Shown here one piece after another: positions 51,467-62,800 of a DNA stretch of 64,000 nucleotides (positions are counted from its first letter, which is position 1; every line of letters starts with the position of its first letter). The notes under the pieces are model-generated. The model was not told the DNA's origin, made no database searches, and saw nothing but the letters and a program-made list of their open reading frames with translations. A program made the position numbers and the translations under genes. Source of the DNA: Pyrenophora tritici-repentis (Eukaryota; Ascomycota; Dothideomycetes; Pleosporales; Pleosporaceae); the NCBI RefSeq assembly GCF_003171515.1, contig NC_089399.1, forward strand, positions 1,922,001 to 1,986,000. The letters run 5' to 3'.

Positions 51467-53065
51467 CTACAGCACATTTTGCGTTCGCTGCGTTTGCAGC
51501 CTAGACATAGCTGTGTCCACATCCCCTCGAATATCATGAAACCATAACCAATCAAACCATGCATCCTGTAGTCTCGGTAGAATCTTGCCCATATCAGAGC
51601 CTCGTTCTTGGTCTCGAAAAAAGACCATGTCACCCACTTCCGCAGCCCTGTCCAGCTGCTTCTGAGCTCGTGGCCGTCGCACCGAATCGTAGGCGTCAAA
51701 GGCTGCAAGAATGTATGAATTGAGGCTCGAGATGCTTTGTGGAGCCGTTGGGAGTTCCCCAAACACGGCCGACAATATCAAAGCGTCTTCCAGGCCTTGA
51801 GCAGCGCCAGCAGCTTGGAAAGGCAGAGAAGCATGGGCGCTGTCACCCATGAGAACCACACGATCGCGGTAGTATGTCGAAGTGTGCTTGTGATGGAAGA
51901 GACCCCATTTGATTGGCTTTGCCAAACGAAGAAGTCGGCGGAAGCGATCATCAATGTCGGGGCCCTCGAAGTCGGCCATCTTGATCTCCTCGGTGACTTT
52001 CTCCGTGACAGCGCATTCGAGCATCCACGGAGTGTCGGTAGCTACGCAAAGAAGGAAGTTGAACTCCTATCGTTTAGTATTGGTCAGCACGTATTCAAGG
52101 TGTAAATATGAGCGCGGAAGAGTCAGCTTACCTCGCCACCCGTGATGCGATAAGTAACAACACTACGCTTGTTGCCGAAGTACATCTTGGCAACATCGGT
52201 TAGATCTCCCAGAATCGCTTTCGCTTCAGACATAGAAATGACACCTCGATAGCAGTAGGCGTCGGCATATACTGGGGCGACCTGGGTTGGATAGGATGGT
52301 TTTAGCACGTGCTCTCGCGCAATGCTCTTGATTCCGTCGGCGCCAACACATATACTGGCCTCGGCAACGTCACCATCCGCAAATTTGAGACCAACTTTGT
52401 CGGAATGCTGCTTGATGTCCTTGAGAGACTTATTGAACTTGACAGTCTCTATCGGGATGAAGCTTGTCATAATTTCCAAGAGCTCCTTTCGATGTGCCTA
52501 TCCCATGTTAACACAGCGCCATGACATGTTGACTACAACGCTACTAACCGATTTTCGATTGAAGTCAGGGTGACCCCAACATGATTTACCGTGCCATGTT
52601 TGATCTTGGCCTGGAAGCATTGGTCAGCAAGATGATATGGTGGAGAAGATGCTAGATAATACGTACCGAGACCTTCCTTGATGAGCAAGCCCTCAAAGAA
52701 GACATTCTGGGCATCTGCGGGCTTGTTTCCAACACAAATCTTCTCATATTTAGGACGGAACTCTGGCTCGATAATGTCCATTGCCCGTAGACCGTTAGGG
52801 GCAAATCCGATACCGGCACTTGATGCGATCAGACAGGGTACACCGCCAAGGTCTCTGGAGGATCTCACCCAGCAACCGAGTATTCCTTCGCTTCCTCATA
52901 GAGTGTAAATGATATGCCTTTCTTGTGCAACCCCATAGCCAGTGCAAGGCCTGCAATACCGGCGCCTAGATTTTGCTTTAGTTGGATATTCGCTACATGC
53001 GGACCAGATCATGCAACTGTACCGACAATGGCGATATGGAAGTCGTTGACTGTGTTTCCAGCCAT
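51467..53065 (-). CDS. FAD-dependent monooxygenase, salicylate-hydroxylase-like, six exons
   Basis: Splicing by GT-AG gives exons 53065-53023, 52965-52869, 52818-52667, 52610-52549, 52497-52132 and 52066-51467, phases consistent, 439 aa. It starts [15 protein letters not shown]. The FAD dinucleotide motif [10 protein letters not shown] is formed across intron 1. Then [12 protein letters not shown], the stretch [16 protein letters not shown] across introns 3 and 4, the DG motif [11 protein letters not shown], and the GD motif [25 protein letters not shown] binding FAD ribityl. These belong to class A flavoprotein aromatic hydroxylases using NAD(P)H and O2, such as salicylate hydroxylase. The gene appears intact. 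It is co-oriented with the two enzymes downstream, suggesting a catabolic group for an aromatic compound. Confidence 0.92.
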
Positions 53066-53511
53066 GATGAAGTTGGTCAGTCTGTCCGGCGTGATGTCAG
53101 CTATATGTTGTCATTTACCAGTGTAGCGTAAGCCTATAGATATGGTAATAAAGTATCAAAGGTATTGCAACGACATGACATAGGTTCACACAGAGGATCG
53201 GGAATAGATGGCTGATAAGACGATGAAGGAGCGAAGATGCGCGCTGCAGATTGGCTCAAAACTATCTCAGAAGGTTGGTTTTCGGCCTACGCGGTCCAAG
53301 ATGACGTAACGCACCAGATCGCTCGATGCTTGTTAGGTGTTAACTATCAGTCGTGAGTGGGGGCATCTGGTGGTTTATCGATAACGGAACCTCCACCCCT
53401 AGCTCCCCCCCCCCCAACATAGCCGGATCCCGGCCGCAAATCTCACTCATTACCTTCCTAATCCGGTACCTTACTTTTCGCAAGTCCCCAAGCGACAGGC
53501 TGCATAAAGCC

Positions 53512-53619
53512 ATGGCGACTTTAGAGGAAGAGCATGCGCCCGAGACGGCTGCTTCTGCCAGCAAACGAAGACGCATTGCTCTGGCGTGCAACGCGTGTCG
53601 TAGTACGCGTCTGCAATAG
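53512..53619 (+). pseudogene. Truncated start of a Zn2Cys6 transcription factor
   Basis: ATG 53512 begins a 35-residue frame ending KRRRIALACNACRSTRLQ and a stop. The first half of a fungal Zn(II)2Cys6 binuclear cluster (basic run, then C-x2-C) is clear, but the remaining four Cys do not follow in any frame I could join with a simple intron. It lies divergently to the monooxygenase gene, the usual place for a pathway regulator. An overlooked intron is possible. Confidence 0.5.
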
Positions 53620-54082
53620 TCACTAGTCCGCGGAGCGAGATCACGTGATGCAATCTGGTACAGCCCATGATGCGTACGGACGGGAGCAGGCAACACCGAT
53701 CAAAGACGAGTACGACAACAGCAGATTACATGCATCTACGTCGATTTTTCAGGGAGAAATATGACCGCTGCAGTGTTCAACAGTGTTTTAGTGAGGCTAT
53801 GTTGAAACAACTCGTGTGATATAGTATGCAAACCTTCTCGGGTGTTGAGCATGAGTTTATGGTAAGTTCGTTGCCTTAACAGTCGCTGGATGATTAGTGG
53901 TGAATAGTCGTGGGCGTTTCTCTGAGCAATCAGTATGAAAAATCTGCGAAGGAGGGAAGTTTCAGAGTCTAAGGGTTTTCGTGGGGTAGTTTGACGTTTG
54001 TCTAAGGTTGGATGAAGGGTGATTTAGGAATTGATGGTTGTTGCAGAAAGCCTGCGCCAAGGACGTGAGAGGATGATATAGG
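53620..54082. other. No gene seen
   Basis: AT-richer DNA between the truncated regulator start and MITE copy 3. No ORF with recognisable motifs. Confidence 0.4.
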
Positions 54083-54244
54083 TAGACTCCGCAACAATCA
54101 ATTCAATCCGGTCACTCTCCTAGACCCACTTACCTATCTAGGTAGGGCTTAAACTCCTATAGGTAACTACTAGGCTTAAAGCGGTAATCAATCAATCCAA
54201 TCTGAACCTTCTAGGACCCACTTAATTGATTGTTGCGGACTGTG
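54083..54244 (-). mobile_element. 162-bp hAT-type MITE, copy 3 (inverted), TSD GATATAGG
   Basis: Reverse orientation relative to the other copies. TSDs are at 54075-54082 and 54245-54252. Confidence 0.95.
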
Positions 54245-54252
54245 GATATAGG

Positions 54253-55612
54253 TGACGGGAGTGGTTGTTGGACTGAACACCAAATGCCAAAAGAACGCAT
54301 AGATCCATTCCAGTTCTCAGACTTCCACGAGGCCTGTAATCTTGAACTATAACGTAATCTGTCAGGGAAAATCCTTGAGTACCTATGGCAGCTTAGCGTT
54401 AGCATTTATCAATTGTAACAATATATGATTGTTTGGTCCACCCAGCTCCTCCCATTAAATCGCCTCCAGACACTGAACAGCCTCAGCCTCTAGCACAGTC
54501 TCTCTATCCATTTCAATCAAACACATGCTTCCCATATCTTCCTTCCATCCTATGACCGATGTGATTTATTCGAGCCGCGACCCAACCCCCTCAGGTCCAC
54601 CAAGCGCATGAGTAACAATCATTCCCGTAATCAGCTGGTGAAGAACCAGCTCTCAGGTGACATCGAAACGATACCGCAACTGGTGAGATTATATACTTTG
54701 CATTCAATGGCAGCTTTGAGGCGGCTGGAGACTTCATGGTTTGTTGGCTGCTACAGCGAGCATTCGGACTGGCGGCAAGTTACCGATGCTGTAGCCGGGA
54801 GTCATACGCCATGGTCCAAGCATATACATATGTGCCTACCGGGTCATGAAATGTTGCCCAGCTTACCCAGCATTCCTAAGTCGGACGCGTCGACGGGTTT
54901 GTTGGCGTGATCCGCAATTGTGCAACATGGGAAGTTCGTATCACAGCTAGTGTGCACCAACTGCCTACAACATGGCCACGCTTGACTCGGGTATCCGACT
55001 ACGAGAAAATGTGAGTAAAATACGGGATATTTATCGCTTTAGAGCGTGCTCTACGGAGGCATATATAGCACTATATGATCGTTAGGGATCATCGTATGCG
55101 ACATGGCGTATGTAGCTCCGCTGTATTTCGAGTTTACAACAGCATGGGAGCTGTAACGGGCTGAGCCCGAGGTCACATGACTAGGCCAGCGGCCTAGTCG
55201 CTTCCTTCCTTCTATCACTTCTTCCCCCAGCAGACCGTGCGCCGTGCGCCAACCCAAACAAAGCGGGATGGCCGCCCACTTTCCTCTTCTTCTCTTCATC
55301 TCGACTGTGAATAGCATCTGGATTAGGTAGCTGGAATACAGTACCTACAGACCGTTCACATGAGCGCAACCCGAGGCCACGAATAACGAGGAAGCTTTCG
55401 TACGCTTCTCTGACTCGGTTTGGTGTTGATATCCAGGGGTTGGGCCCGGTGGTGGAGTACGTAGATAAAACGACTACTTCGATACGGACGAGCTCGCCTC
55501 TCTTATGCATCCATCATTCCTTGAGGACCTTTTCGCATGTGTAAGGATAATTTCCGTTGAGCAATACTGTCAGCCATAGGGCTTATCTCTTGGCTCCTCC
55601 TTAGGCAACCAG
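54253..55612. other. Intergenic, no convincing gene; possible LTR-like segment
   Basis: Short ORFs only. From about 55152 the sequence TGTAACGGGCTGAGCCCGAG resembles the start of fungal LTRs, but no matching end or 5-bp duplication was found, so a solo LTR is only a guess. Confidence 0.3.
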
Positions 55613-55774
55613 CACAGTCCGCAACAATCAATTAAGTGGGTCCTAGAAGGTTCAGATTGGATTGATTGATTACCGCTTTAAGCCTAGTAGTTACCTATAG
55701 GAGTTTAAGCCCTACCTAGATAGGTAAGTGGGTCTAGGAGAGTGACCGGATTGAATTGATTGTTGCGGAGTCTA
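55613..55774 (+). mobile_element. 162-bp hAT-type MITE, copy 4, TSD GCAACCAG
   Basis: TSDs are at 55605-55612 and 55775-55782. It lies just beyond the 3' end of the NACHT-ankyrin gene. Confidence 0.95.
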
Positions 55775-55936
55775 GCAACCAGGCAGCCACCCATTTACCC
55801 GCTAGTACCTTTACGGCCTAGCTCCTTCACTCCCTCTTCCCACTGCGCATATAGACCTCTTTCCAACAGCTCTAATACGACATGATTCTCCCCAACCTTG
55901 ACGCTTGACAAATACCTTGGACTGCTATGCCGGAAA

Positions 55937-58900
55937 TTATATCACAATGCATGAGTTTGAGGCCTCCGGCTGCATCTCTTCAGCCTTTTTTCGCATTTGT
56001 CTTTGTAACGCACTGGCTCTGGCGGAACCAAAAACCGTTTCAAAAATCACTTGCATCGTCAACTCCGGTTTGCTGTCGTCTAGAACGCAGTCCTGTCTGG
56101 CACCATATTCTATGAGCAGCTCGCATACCTGATACCATTTCTCTGTTGGAACATCAGGTGCTAGGATACTTTTTGGACTCTGCACCTGCATCCCATATAT
56201 AGAGAGTAGAAACAACGCCCAGATTGTCTTGTCTTGATCTTGGTGAACTGGTTGATTGGGGTCTGCGCCATATTCCAGTAACAATGTCACCATGCTAACG
56301 TCCACCACGGTATCCTCGGGGTCGTAGTGAAACAGTATGCGAAGAGGTGATTCCCTATGTGAGCGAAGTGCCCAGTCCAGTAGGGAGTGACCTTTGTTCT
56401 GAAGTTTCTGAGGATCTGCCTTCAATTTGGCGCGTACGTATTTGATCAAACGTGCCTGCACCGTCAGTGCTAGAAAGTTACAATCACAACCTTCCTCGCA
56501 TGCGCTCATGCGTGCGCGCGTCCAGTGGTAATTTACATCTCCCCAGACATGGGCATTGACGCGATCGAACTCATCTAGCACGCTCACTAAGGGAGATTCT
56601 GGGTGGTTGCTTCTTTTCTCTGTCTCATACGCGTATTTCAGCAGGTCTTTCATCAAAAAGAGGTATTCCCACTTCAATCTTCGCTCATTCATAGTGTTTG
56701 TCGGCATTCCCTTTATAAGCATGAGGTACATCCTGCATACACTGACGGTAGACAGAAATTCAGATTTGAGATGTCCTGTGAGTTGCTGATAGTAAATATC
56801 CCGCATGAAGTCACGGACTGTTTTATGTAAGGAATCCACAATGTGGGTAACAGATGTTGCATCAGCCGCCATCCCAAACTGTGGCTCCTGTATAGTAACA
56901 ACGAGAAGGTCGTTACATCTGTTCTGTATATGAGATGTCCAAGCGGGATATTTGGTATTCAGATAATCATCATCGAGTTCCTTAATTGGTGCTTTGATAG
57001 TATAGTCCGGATTCTGCCGTTCTAGTTCCAACAACGAGTAGGCGTATAGTGAGAGTGGATGATGTTGATCGACAGCGATCAGAAATATTTGAGCCATTTC
57101 TTCGAGATATTGAGGTTGAATCGAATTGACCATACGCTTGAAGAACTCTTCTAGGTCAGTAGGGAACTGGAGAACGATTTTTCGAAGCATATCGACACCT
57201 TCGTAGCGATTCACTGCACGCTTGAGGTTGCGAGTGACTAGGAAAACCCACAACCAGACGCCCCGAGCAAGATCGGCGATAAGACTTGTAATCTTCCAAC
57301 AATCTGGTTCTGTGGACTCTAGGCGTCGGAAGTTCTCGTTCTCTTGGAGCTGCAGGTGAACGTGCTGCATCATGTCTGCCTTTGTGAATTTGGCGATGTC
57401 GAAAGCAAGAGTGGTATCGCAGAAGTACCTCTCAAAAATAGAACGGGGACGAGTCGAGGCGCATATCTTGATGGCGTTGGAAGCGGAGAGAAAAGTTAAC
57501 ATCTCAACCACCTCCTCTTCGTCACCGCTATACTCATCCAAGCCGTCGATGAAAAAGCAGTACTTGATATCCAGTTCTGTTTGACCTGCAATGCGTTTGA
57601 ATGTTGCTTTCAGTTCGTGCACCTCCCATTTTTCGTGATTGCGCCTATCAGAATTGACAAGTGGTATCAGATCTCGTGCCGATCTGAAAATCTGATACAA
57701 CAGTGACTGGAAGAGACCAATTTGATTTTTTTGCAATTCATCGCCTTGGTTCCAGAAGAAGAAGCTTGCTGTATGGAGTCTGGCTGAGCCTGCCCATCTT
57801 TGCAGGCTTTCACTTGTGCAAGGGCTTTCAGAGATATGTTTTATAAGCGTGGACTTCCCACTTCCTGCCTTTGAATGTATGAGTAGTCTCCTTATTGACC
57901 ACGTTCATAATCAATACTTACCCTTCCAGTTATGCAAAATAGAAGATCGTGCTTTTTTTGGCCCTCTAACCACGGCTTGAACAAGGTTTTTGACTCATCG
58001 AATACCCAATCGTTCGATGATCGATCCGCTGTTGGTATCTGGTGCCGTCGCCGATTTAATACAGGGAGATATAGACTACGCATGACTTCTGCCTGTGTGA
58101 TGCATTGAAGATGCTCTTTCTTGAGGGCGTCAAACTTTGTTTTTAGGCTAGCAAGTTGCGTAATCTGGGTTGTTGCTGAATTTGAAGGGGCTTGCTGAAC
58201 CGACAAGAGTATCTGGTCCCGTATCACGTCCATTTTGGCATCGTATTTCATTTCCCATGACTCCTGCTATTTTCTTATATCGTCCAATTTGGCTAATATA
58301 AACGCGTGCTCTTCACTGTATACATATCAACGCCTTGTTTATTTTGCTACTGTAGTCGGCTAGGCAGGAAGATGTTTGAAGTATGGTAGCTGTGGAAGCT
58401 ACATCCCGTTTTTTGAGGTGATAGTAATCTTGGACTACACACCCATTAATCATGTACTGAATATTGCACCTAATCCTTCGGTCTAAGCCGTCTAATCTTG
58501 CGCGCAAATCATCGATATATCTCTGATTTCGGAGCGTCCGAAAAGCGATGCGGCCGCTCTCTAGTGTCTTTGACCGCCCATTTCTGACTTTGAACTTTGC
58601 AATGACCTTTTGAAGTTCAACAGTCAGCTCGTCGCACTCTTTGACCATGGCTAGAATGTCTCTCTCGCACAGTCCGCAACAATCAATTAAGTGGGTCCTA
58701 GAAGGTTCAGATTGGATTGATTGATTACCGCTTTAAGCCTAGTAGTTACCTATAGGAGTTTAAGCCCTACCTAGATAGGTAAGTGGGTCTAGGAGAGTGA
58801 CCGGATTGAATTGATTGTTGCGGAGTCTACTCTCTCGTGGTTGGAGAGTTGATGGTCCGCATGCCTTTGATCTTTGACCTGATTGTTGTATGTCCGTACA

Positions 58901-59052
58901 TCCGCCACTATGAGTTCGAGTTCGTGAAGGTCTGCAGAAGTGCCGTGCAATGAGTCGCGAACGTTACGAGCTCCGGAAGCGATTTTGAGACCAAAGTCGA
59001 TGAACGATATGATGTTCGACACCAGGCCCATGATTGTCAGTGCCTCTACCAT
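55937..59052 (-). pseudogene. NACHT-ankyrin NLR-like (STAND) gene, first exon split by a MITE
   Basis: Start ATG 59052 (MVEALTIMGLVSNIISF). The hydrophobic N-terminus resembles the fungal Helo-like N-terminal domain of STAND proteins. Exon 1 is cut by MITE copy 5; removing it and one TSD restores the frame (SNHERDILAMVKECDEL). Intron 1 is near 58267-58325, with boundaries I could not fit in phase. Exon 2 is 58266-57922. Intron 2 is 57921-57869. Exon 3 is 57868-55937. NACHT: Walker A GRAGSGKST formed at the exon 2/3 join, Walker B FFIDGLDEY (about 57556-57530), sensor region CASTRPRSIF. C-terminal ankyrin-like units TLLLEYGADPNQ and CELLIEYGARQD. The protein ends CIVI, a possible CaaX prenylation box. 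Such proteins act in non-self recognition and regulated cell death. With the MITE the frame stops shortly after residue 72. Confidence 0.85.
58668..58829 (+). mobile_element. 162-bp hAT-type MITE, copy 5, TSD CTCTCTCG, in the NLR-like gene
   Basis: TSDs are at 58660-58667 and 58830-58837. The insertion adds 170 bp (not a multiple of 3) to exon 1 and brings in a stop codon. Confidence 0.95.
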
Positions 59053-59196
59053 GTCGGACAAATGATAGTGTGTTCCACTCCGATGCCTTACTCTGAAGTT
59101 TCTTTGGATAATAGTTTGTGTGGAAGACAGGATGGAATTGAGGTGTATATATAACCCCGCTCATGGTGGAGACTGTGCATTTGGGTGCCAAAACGC

Positions 59197-59421
59197 CAGA
59201 GATGCCAACAATCAAGCCTGCTTGATGGGCTTGATTGATTTGATTGAGTGAATACAATTAAGCCAAACCAAGCCTAGACTGCTCAAAAGTACAAGCAAAT
59301 CAAGCCTATTAAGCAGGCTTAATTAGTGAGCTTGATAGGCTTAATCCTAGCTATATCGTAGAACGTAAAGTCGTAGATTTTAGTATAACCTAGGTTCTAT
59401 CCTATCTTCTCTTACTTAAAG
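59197..59421 (+). mobile_element. hAT-4-like or MITE remnant
   Basis: Begins CAGAGATGCCAACAATCAAG, close to the foldback MITE and to the hAT-4 right end. Later it contains ATAACCTAGGTTCTATCC, similar to the hAT-4 5' region (about 38308-38330). No transposase part remains; the LINE-C fragment follows. It is a partial element with only one end seen. Confidence 0.5.
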
Positions 59422-59625
59422 GCGCTGCACCTGCCAAAACATCCAAACGCCAGAACACCTACTACTGTACTGTCATCTATACAAAGACCATCGAAAAACG
59501 CTCCTACAAACAATCAAACATCGCCCAGTCACACTACCACTACTACTCCACACTAGTATAGGTATAGAAGCAACCCTAGCTTTTATCACTAGCACCAGAA
59601 TAGGAACAAGAAAATGGTACCTATT
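59422..59625 (+). pseudogene. LINE-C subfamily ORF2 C-terminal fragment
   Basis: About 200 bp nearly identical to 46979-47173 of LINE-C. It is cut off in the GGTACCTA motif by the ATA tail of an opposing LINE (59626 onward), which therefore probably inserted into it. Confidence 0.85.
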
Positions 59626-59879
59626 ATTATTATTATTATTATTATATTTCCATTAGAGTCCTGTATCAGTCGGTGACTATGTAGGACTTTGGCTAAGCCG
59701 TTCTATGTATGATGGTCGTTGTGGAGTTTCTATGGGTCTTGTACAATTTGGGTGGTGTTTTGCGTACTCCAATTTCAGAGCTAGTCTTCCATTGGCGCGG
59801 GTGCTAAAGAGCAGTGTGGTGAATAGAAAGAGATGTAGCAGCGGGCTCTTTTAGATAAGGAAATATTGTTTTTGTAGTT

Positions 59880-62800
59880 TTATACAGTGTCTGTCTGTTC
59901 GGTGGTTTGCCCAAGGTGCCATTTTCTCGTGCCAATCCTAGTACTTGCAATAAAGGCTAGAGTAGCTTTGATGCCTGTCTTTGTTTGGAGGAGGAGTGGG
60001 AGGGTGATGGGTCTGTGTGGTATTGCTTCTTTGAGTGTATTTCTATGTGTTTTGTACTGTTTGCAATCTAGAAGTAGATGCTGTGGTGTTTGTGGTTTGT
60101 AGCATATACATAGATTGCAGTCTCTCTTGTTGAATCTCTTAAGGTAGGAGTTGAAGTATCCATGTCCTAGCTTGAGTGAGTAGAACGCGCTCGAGATTTC
60201 TCTTGGTGTTCCCTTCGGGACTTTGATTGTTGTATGTGTGTTGAGCTTGAAGATCCTTGAGTAGGAGCTTCTGTTTTTGGTGGGCCTGTCGGTATACCTC
60301 TTGTACTCCATCAGTTGTTCTGTTTTTTGTATTTTGTTGATTTCTGTGCCTAAGTAGGCTAGGCTCGCTGTGGTCGATGTTGTTGGTCTCTCTTTAGCTG
60401 CTTCCTTTGCTAGCGTGTCGGCTTTTTCGTTGCCCTTGACGTCGTTATGTCCTGGGGCCCACTGCAGGTGGATCGATGCTTTCTTTGTCGTTATTCTCTT
60501 TGCAGCTCTGATGCATCTTAGTAGCCACTGTTGTCCCGGGTTGTCCGATAGGTTGTTAAGCCTATGGATTGCTGCTTGGTTGTCTGCGTATACGTAGATC
60601 TCTTGGCCTTCTTGTGCCACTGTAGCCGCGTGTTCAAATGCCTGTGCTATCCCCTCTAGTTCACCGTTGTAGACTAGTTGGGAGCATCCAATGTTTGTCT
60701 TTTGAGAAAAGGTTTCTTCGTGGGTGGAGCTGTACGCTACTACACCTACGCCGATCCCTATTCCCTTGTCGTGTTGTGAGGCATCTGAGTAGATTGCGGT
60801 GAAGTTATCTCCGCTCCTTGATAGGATATAATCCGTGTGTGCAATTGCCTCTTCCTCTTTGCTCTTTTTTGATACAGTAACCTTGTAGTTAAGACTTTCC
60901 CATGGTCTGAACCTATATGGGATTATCTTTTCTACGCTATTGTTGTCTCTCTCTGGGATTGACTTAACAATAGTGTATAGTTGTCTATGCTGGTTTGGCT
61001 TTTTGTAGCTAGCTTTGTCTGTATTTGTGATCCTTGTAATTGCTTTCTGGATTGGGTGGTTGCTGGATAGCTGGTGTGCTCTAGACGCATACTTTCGGTT
61101 GTTGGTGTTGAGTCTAATTGCAGGTGACGTAAGTCCGGATTCAATGCTTGTTGGTAGGGATGGTGACGTTCTAAACACTCCAATTATCTTTCTACACGCC
61201 AGGTTGTGCAGTGATTGTAGGAGGCTAGTGGCGTAGCTTTGGTTCTTCCAGTATATTTGTGATCCGTAGTCTGCAACGCTTGTGACGCATGCTAGGTATA
61301 GTTGTCGTACTGCTTTTGGGAGAGTCCTCTTTCGATGTTGGCTAGTCTCCCTAGTCTATAGAATGCTTTCCTTGCTTGGCTTACGCGTGTAGCAATATGT
61401 TCCTTGAAGGACAGTCTATTGTCTATGTGGATACCTAGCCATTTGATTGTGTCTTTCGGTTCTACAATGGTGTTGTCTGGAAGCTGTAGGCTTCTCTCTT
61501 TTCTCTCTTTCTTGGCGGTAAAGTGGATGAGCTCTGTCTTAGCTATATCGAACATAATCGCTAAGTTTTTCCCTCGGTGAGATAGTAGGCGGACTTGCTG
61601 TTCTAGTATTTTGACATTTTTCTTTAGCGATGTTGAGGATGTCGATAGAGATAGGTCGTCAATATAGGATAGGTTGAAGCTTTGTAGTCCTGGGAAGAGG
61701 TCTCTGGTGTAGATAAGAAAGAAGATTGGAGACACTGGGCTGCCTTGAGGTATCCCAGCTATTATCTCGGAGAATTCTTGTGTCTTATTGTCGAAGGAGA
61801 GTCTTAGCGATCTGTTTGAGAAGAAGGATTTTGTCCAAGCGATAAGACTAATTGGAAGGCCTAGCTTCTTAAGCGTTCGCAGGAATTGATTGTGTGAGAC
61901 GTGGTCAAATGCTCCCTTTACGTCTAGGAAGATAGTTGATGTTATTTGGCCTTTCTGTTTCTGGTGCTGAATTTGGTCGATGAGTAGCATAGCTGCATCT
62001 ATTGCAGATTTCTTGAGTCTACCCCCAATTTGGGTTGGGTGTAGTAGCTCTGTGATTTCTGCTAGATTGCTCAGCCTACTTGCGGTGATCCTCTCGTTAA
62101 TCTTTCCTAAACAGCTTAATAGAGTGATAACTCTGTAGGCTTTTGGGATTGAATAGTCTGGTTTTGATGCCTTTTTAAGAACAGCTCCTGTAGCTTGTTT
62201 CCAGCATTTTGGGTGGTATCCATAGTTGAATAGGAGTGAGAAAGCTCTAAACATTGTTTGCGGTTGAGCTTTGTACGCGGCTGTGATTATGTCTTGTGTT
62301 ATTGCATCTGGTCCTGGGGTGCTACTTTTGACTTGACTTGAGCATGCTCGTTCTAGTTCAGTCGTGGATAGTGCTGGCCAATCCCATCTCTTTTCCTGGT
62401 AGTTGGTGAATGTGGGCGCTTCGGTTATGGGCGGTGGTGGGAATAGCGTGTTGCGGAACGCTTGGCATTTCTTGTCGAATGATGTTTCTCCTTGTATAGG
62501 TGGAATTCTTTCGACTTTGTTATCCTTTGTATATGCCATGGCTTTGTAGATTGACTGCGGGTCTTCCTTCTCTAGGAATTCATTCCAGTGTTTCCTTTTA
62601 GCGTCTTTGATTGCCTTGTTGTAGGTGTTTCGTGCACGTAGGAAGTCTCTTTTCTCTAGGTAGGCGTCGTGTATCGCAGTAGTTTCGAGCTTTTCTTTAA
62701 AAAATCCTTCTATAGTGGGAAGTGTCTTGTCGTAGCTTTGTCAGCTCTTTGTTCCACCAAGCTTTTGGTTTTGGACCAAGTCTAGTGATAGGGATAGCTT

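Noticed and set aside
54608..54910. 100-aa plus-strand ORF
   Set aside because: No motif, no homologous piece in the window, composition like intergenic DNA; not enough to call a gene.
55051..55510. Minus-strand ORFs and possible solo LTR starting near 55152
   Set aside because: The TGTAACGGGC start resembles an LTR, but I found neither a matching end nor a 5-bp duplication; the ORFs show no domain.
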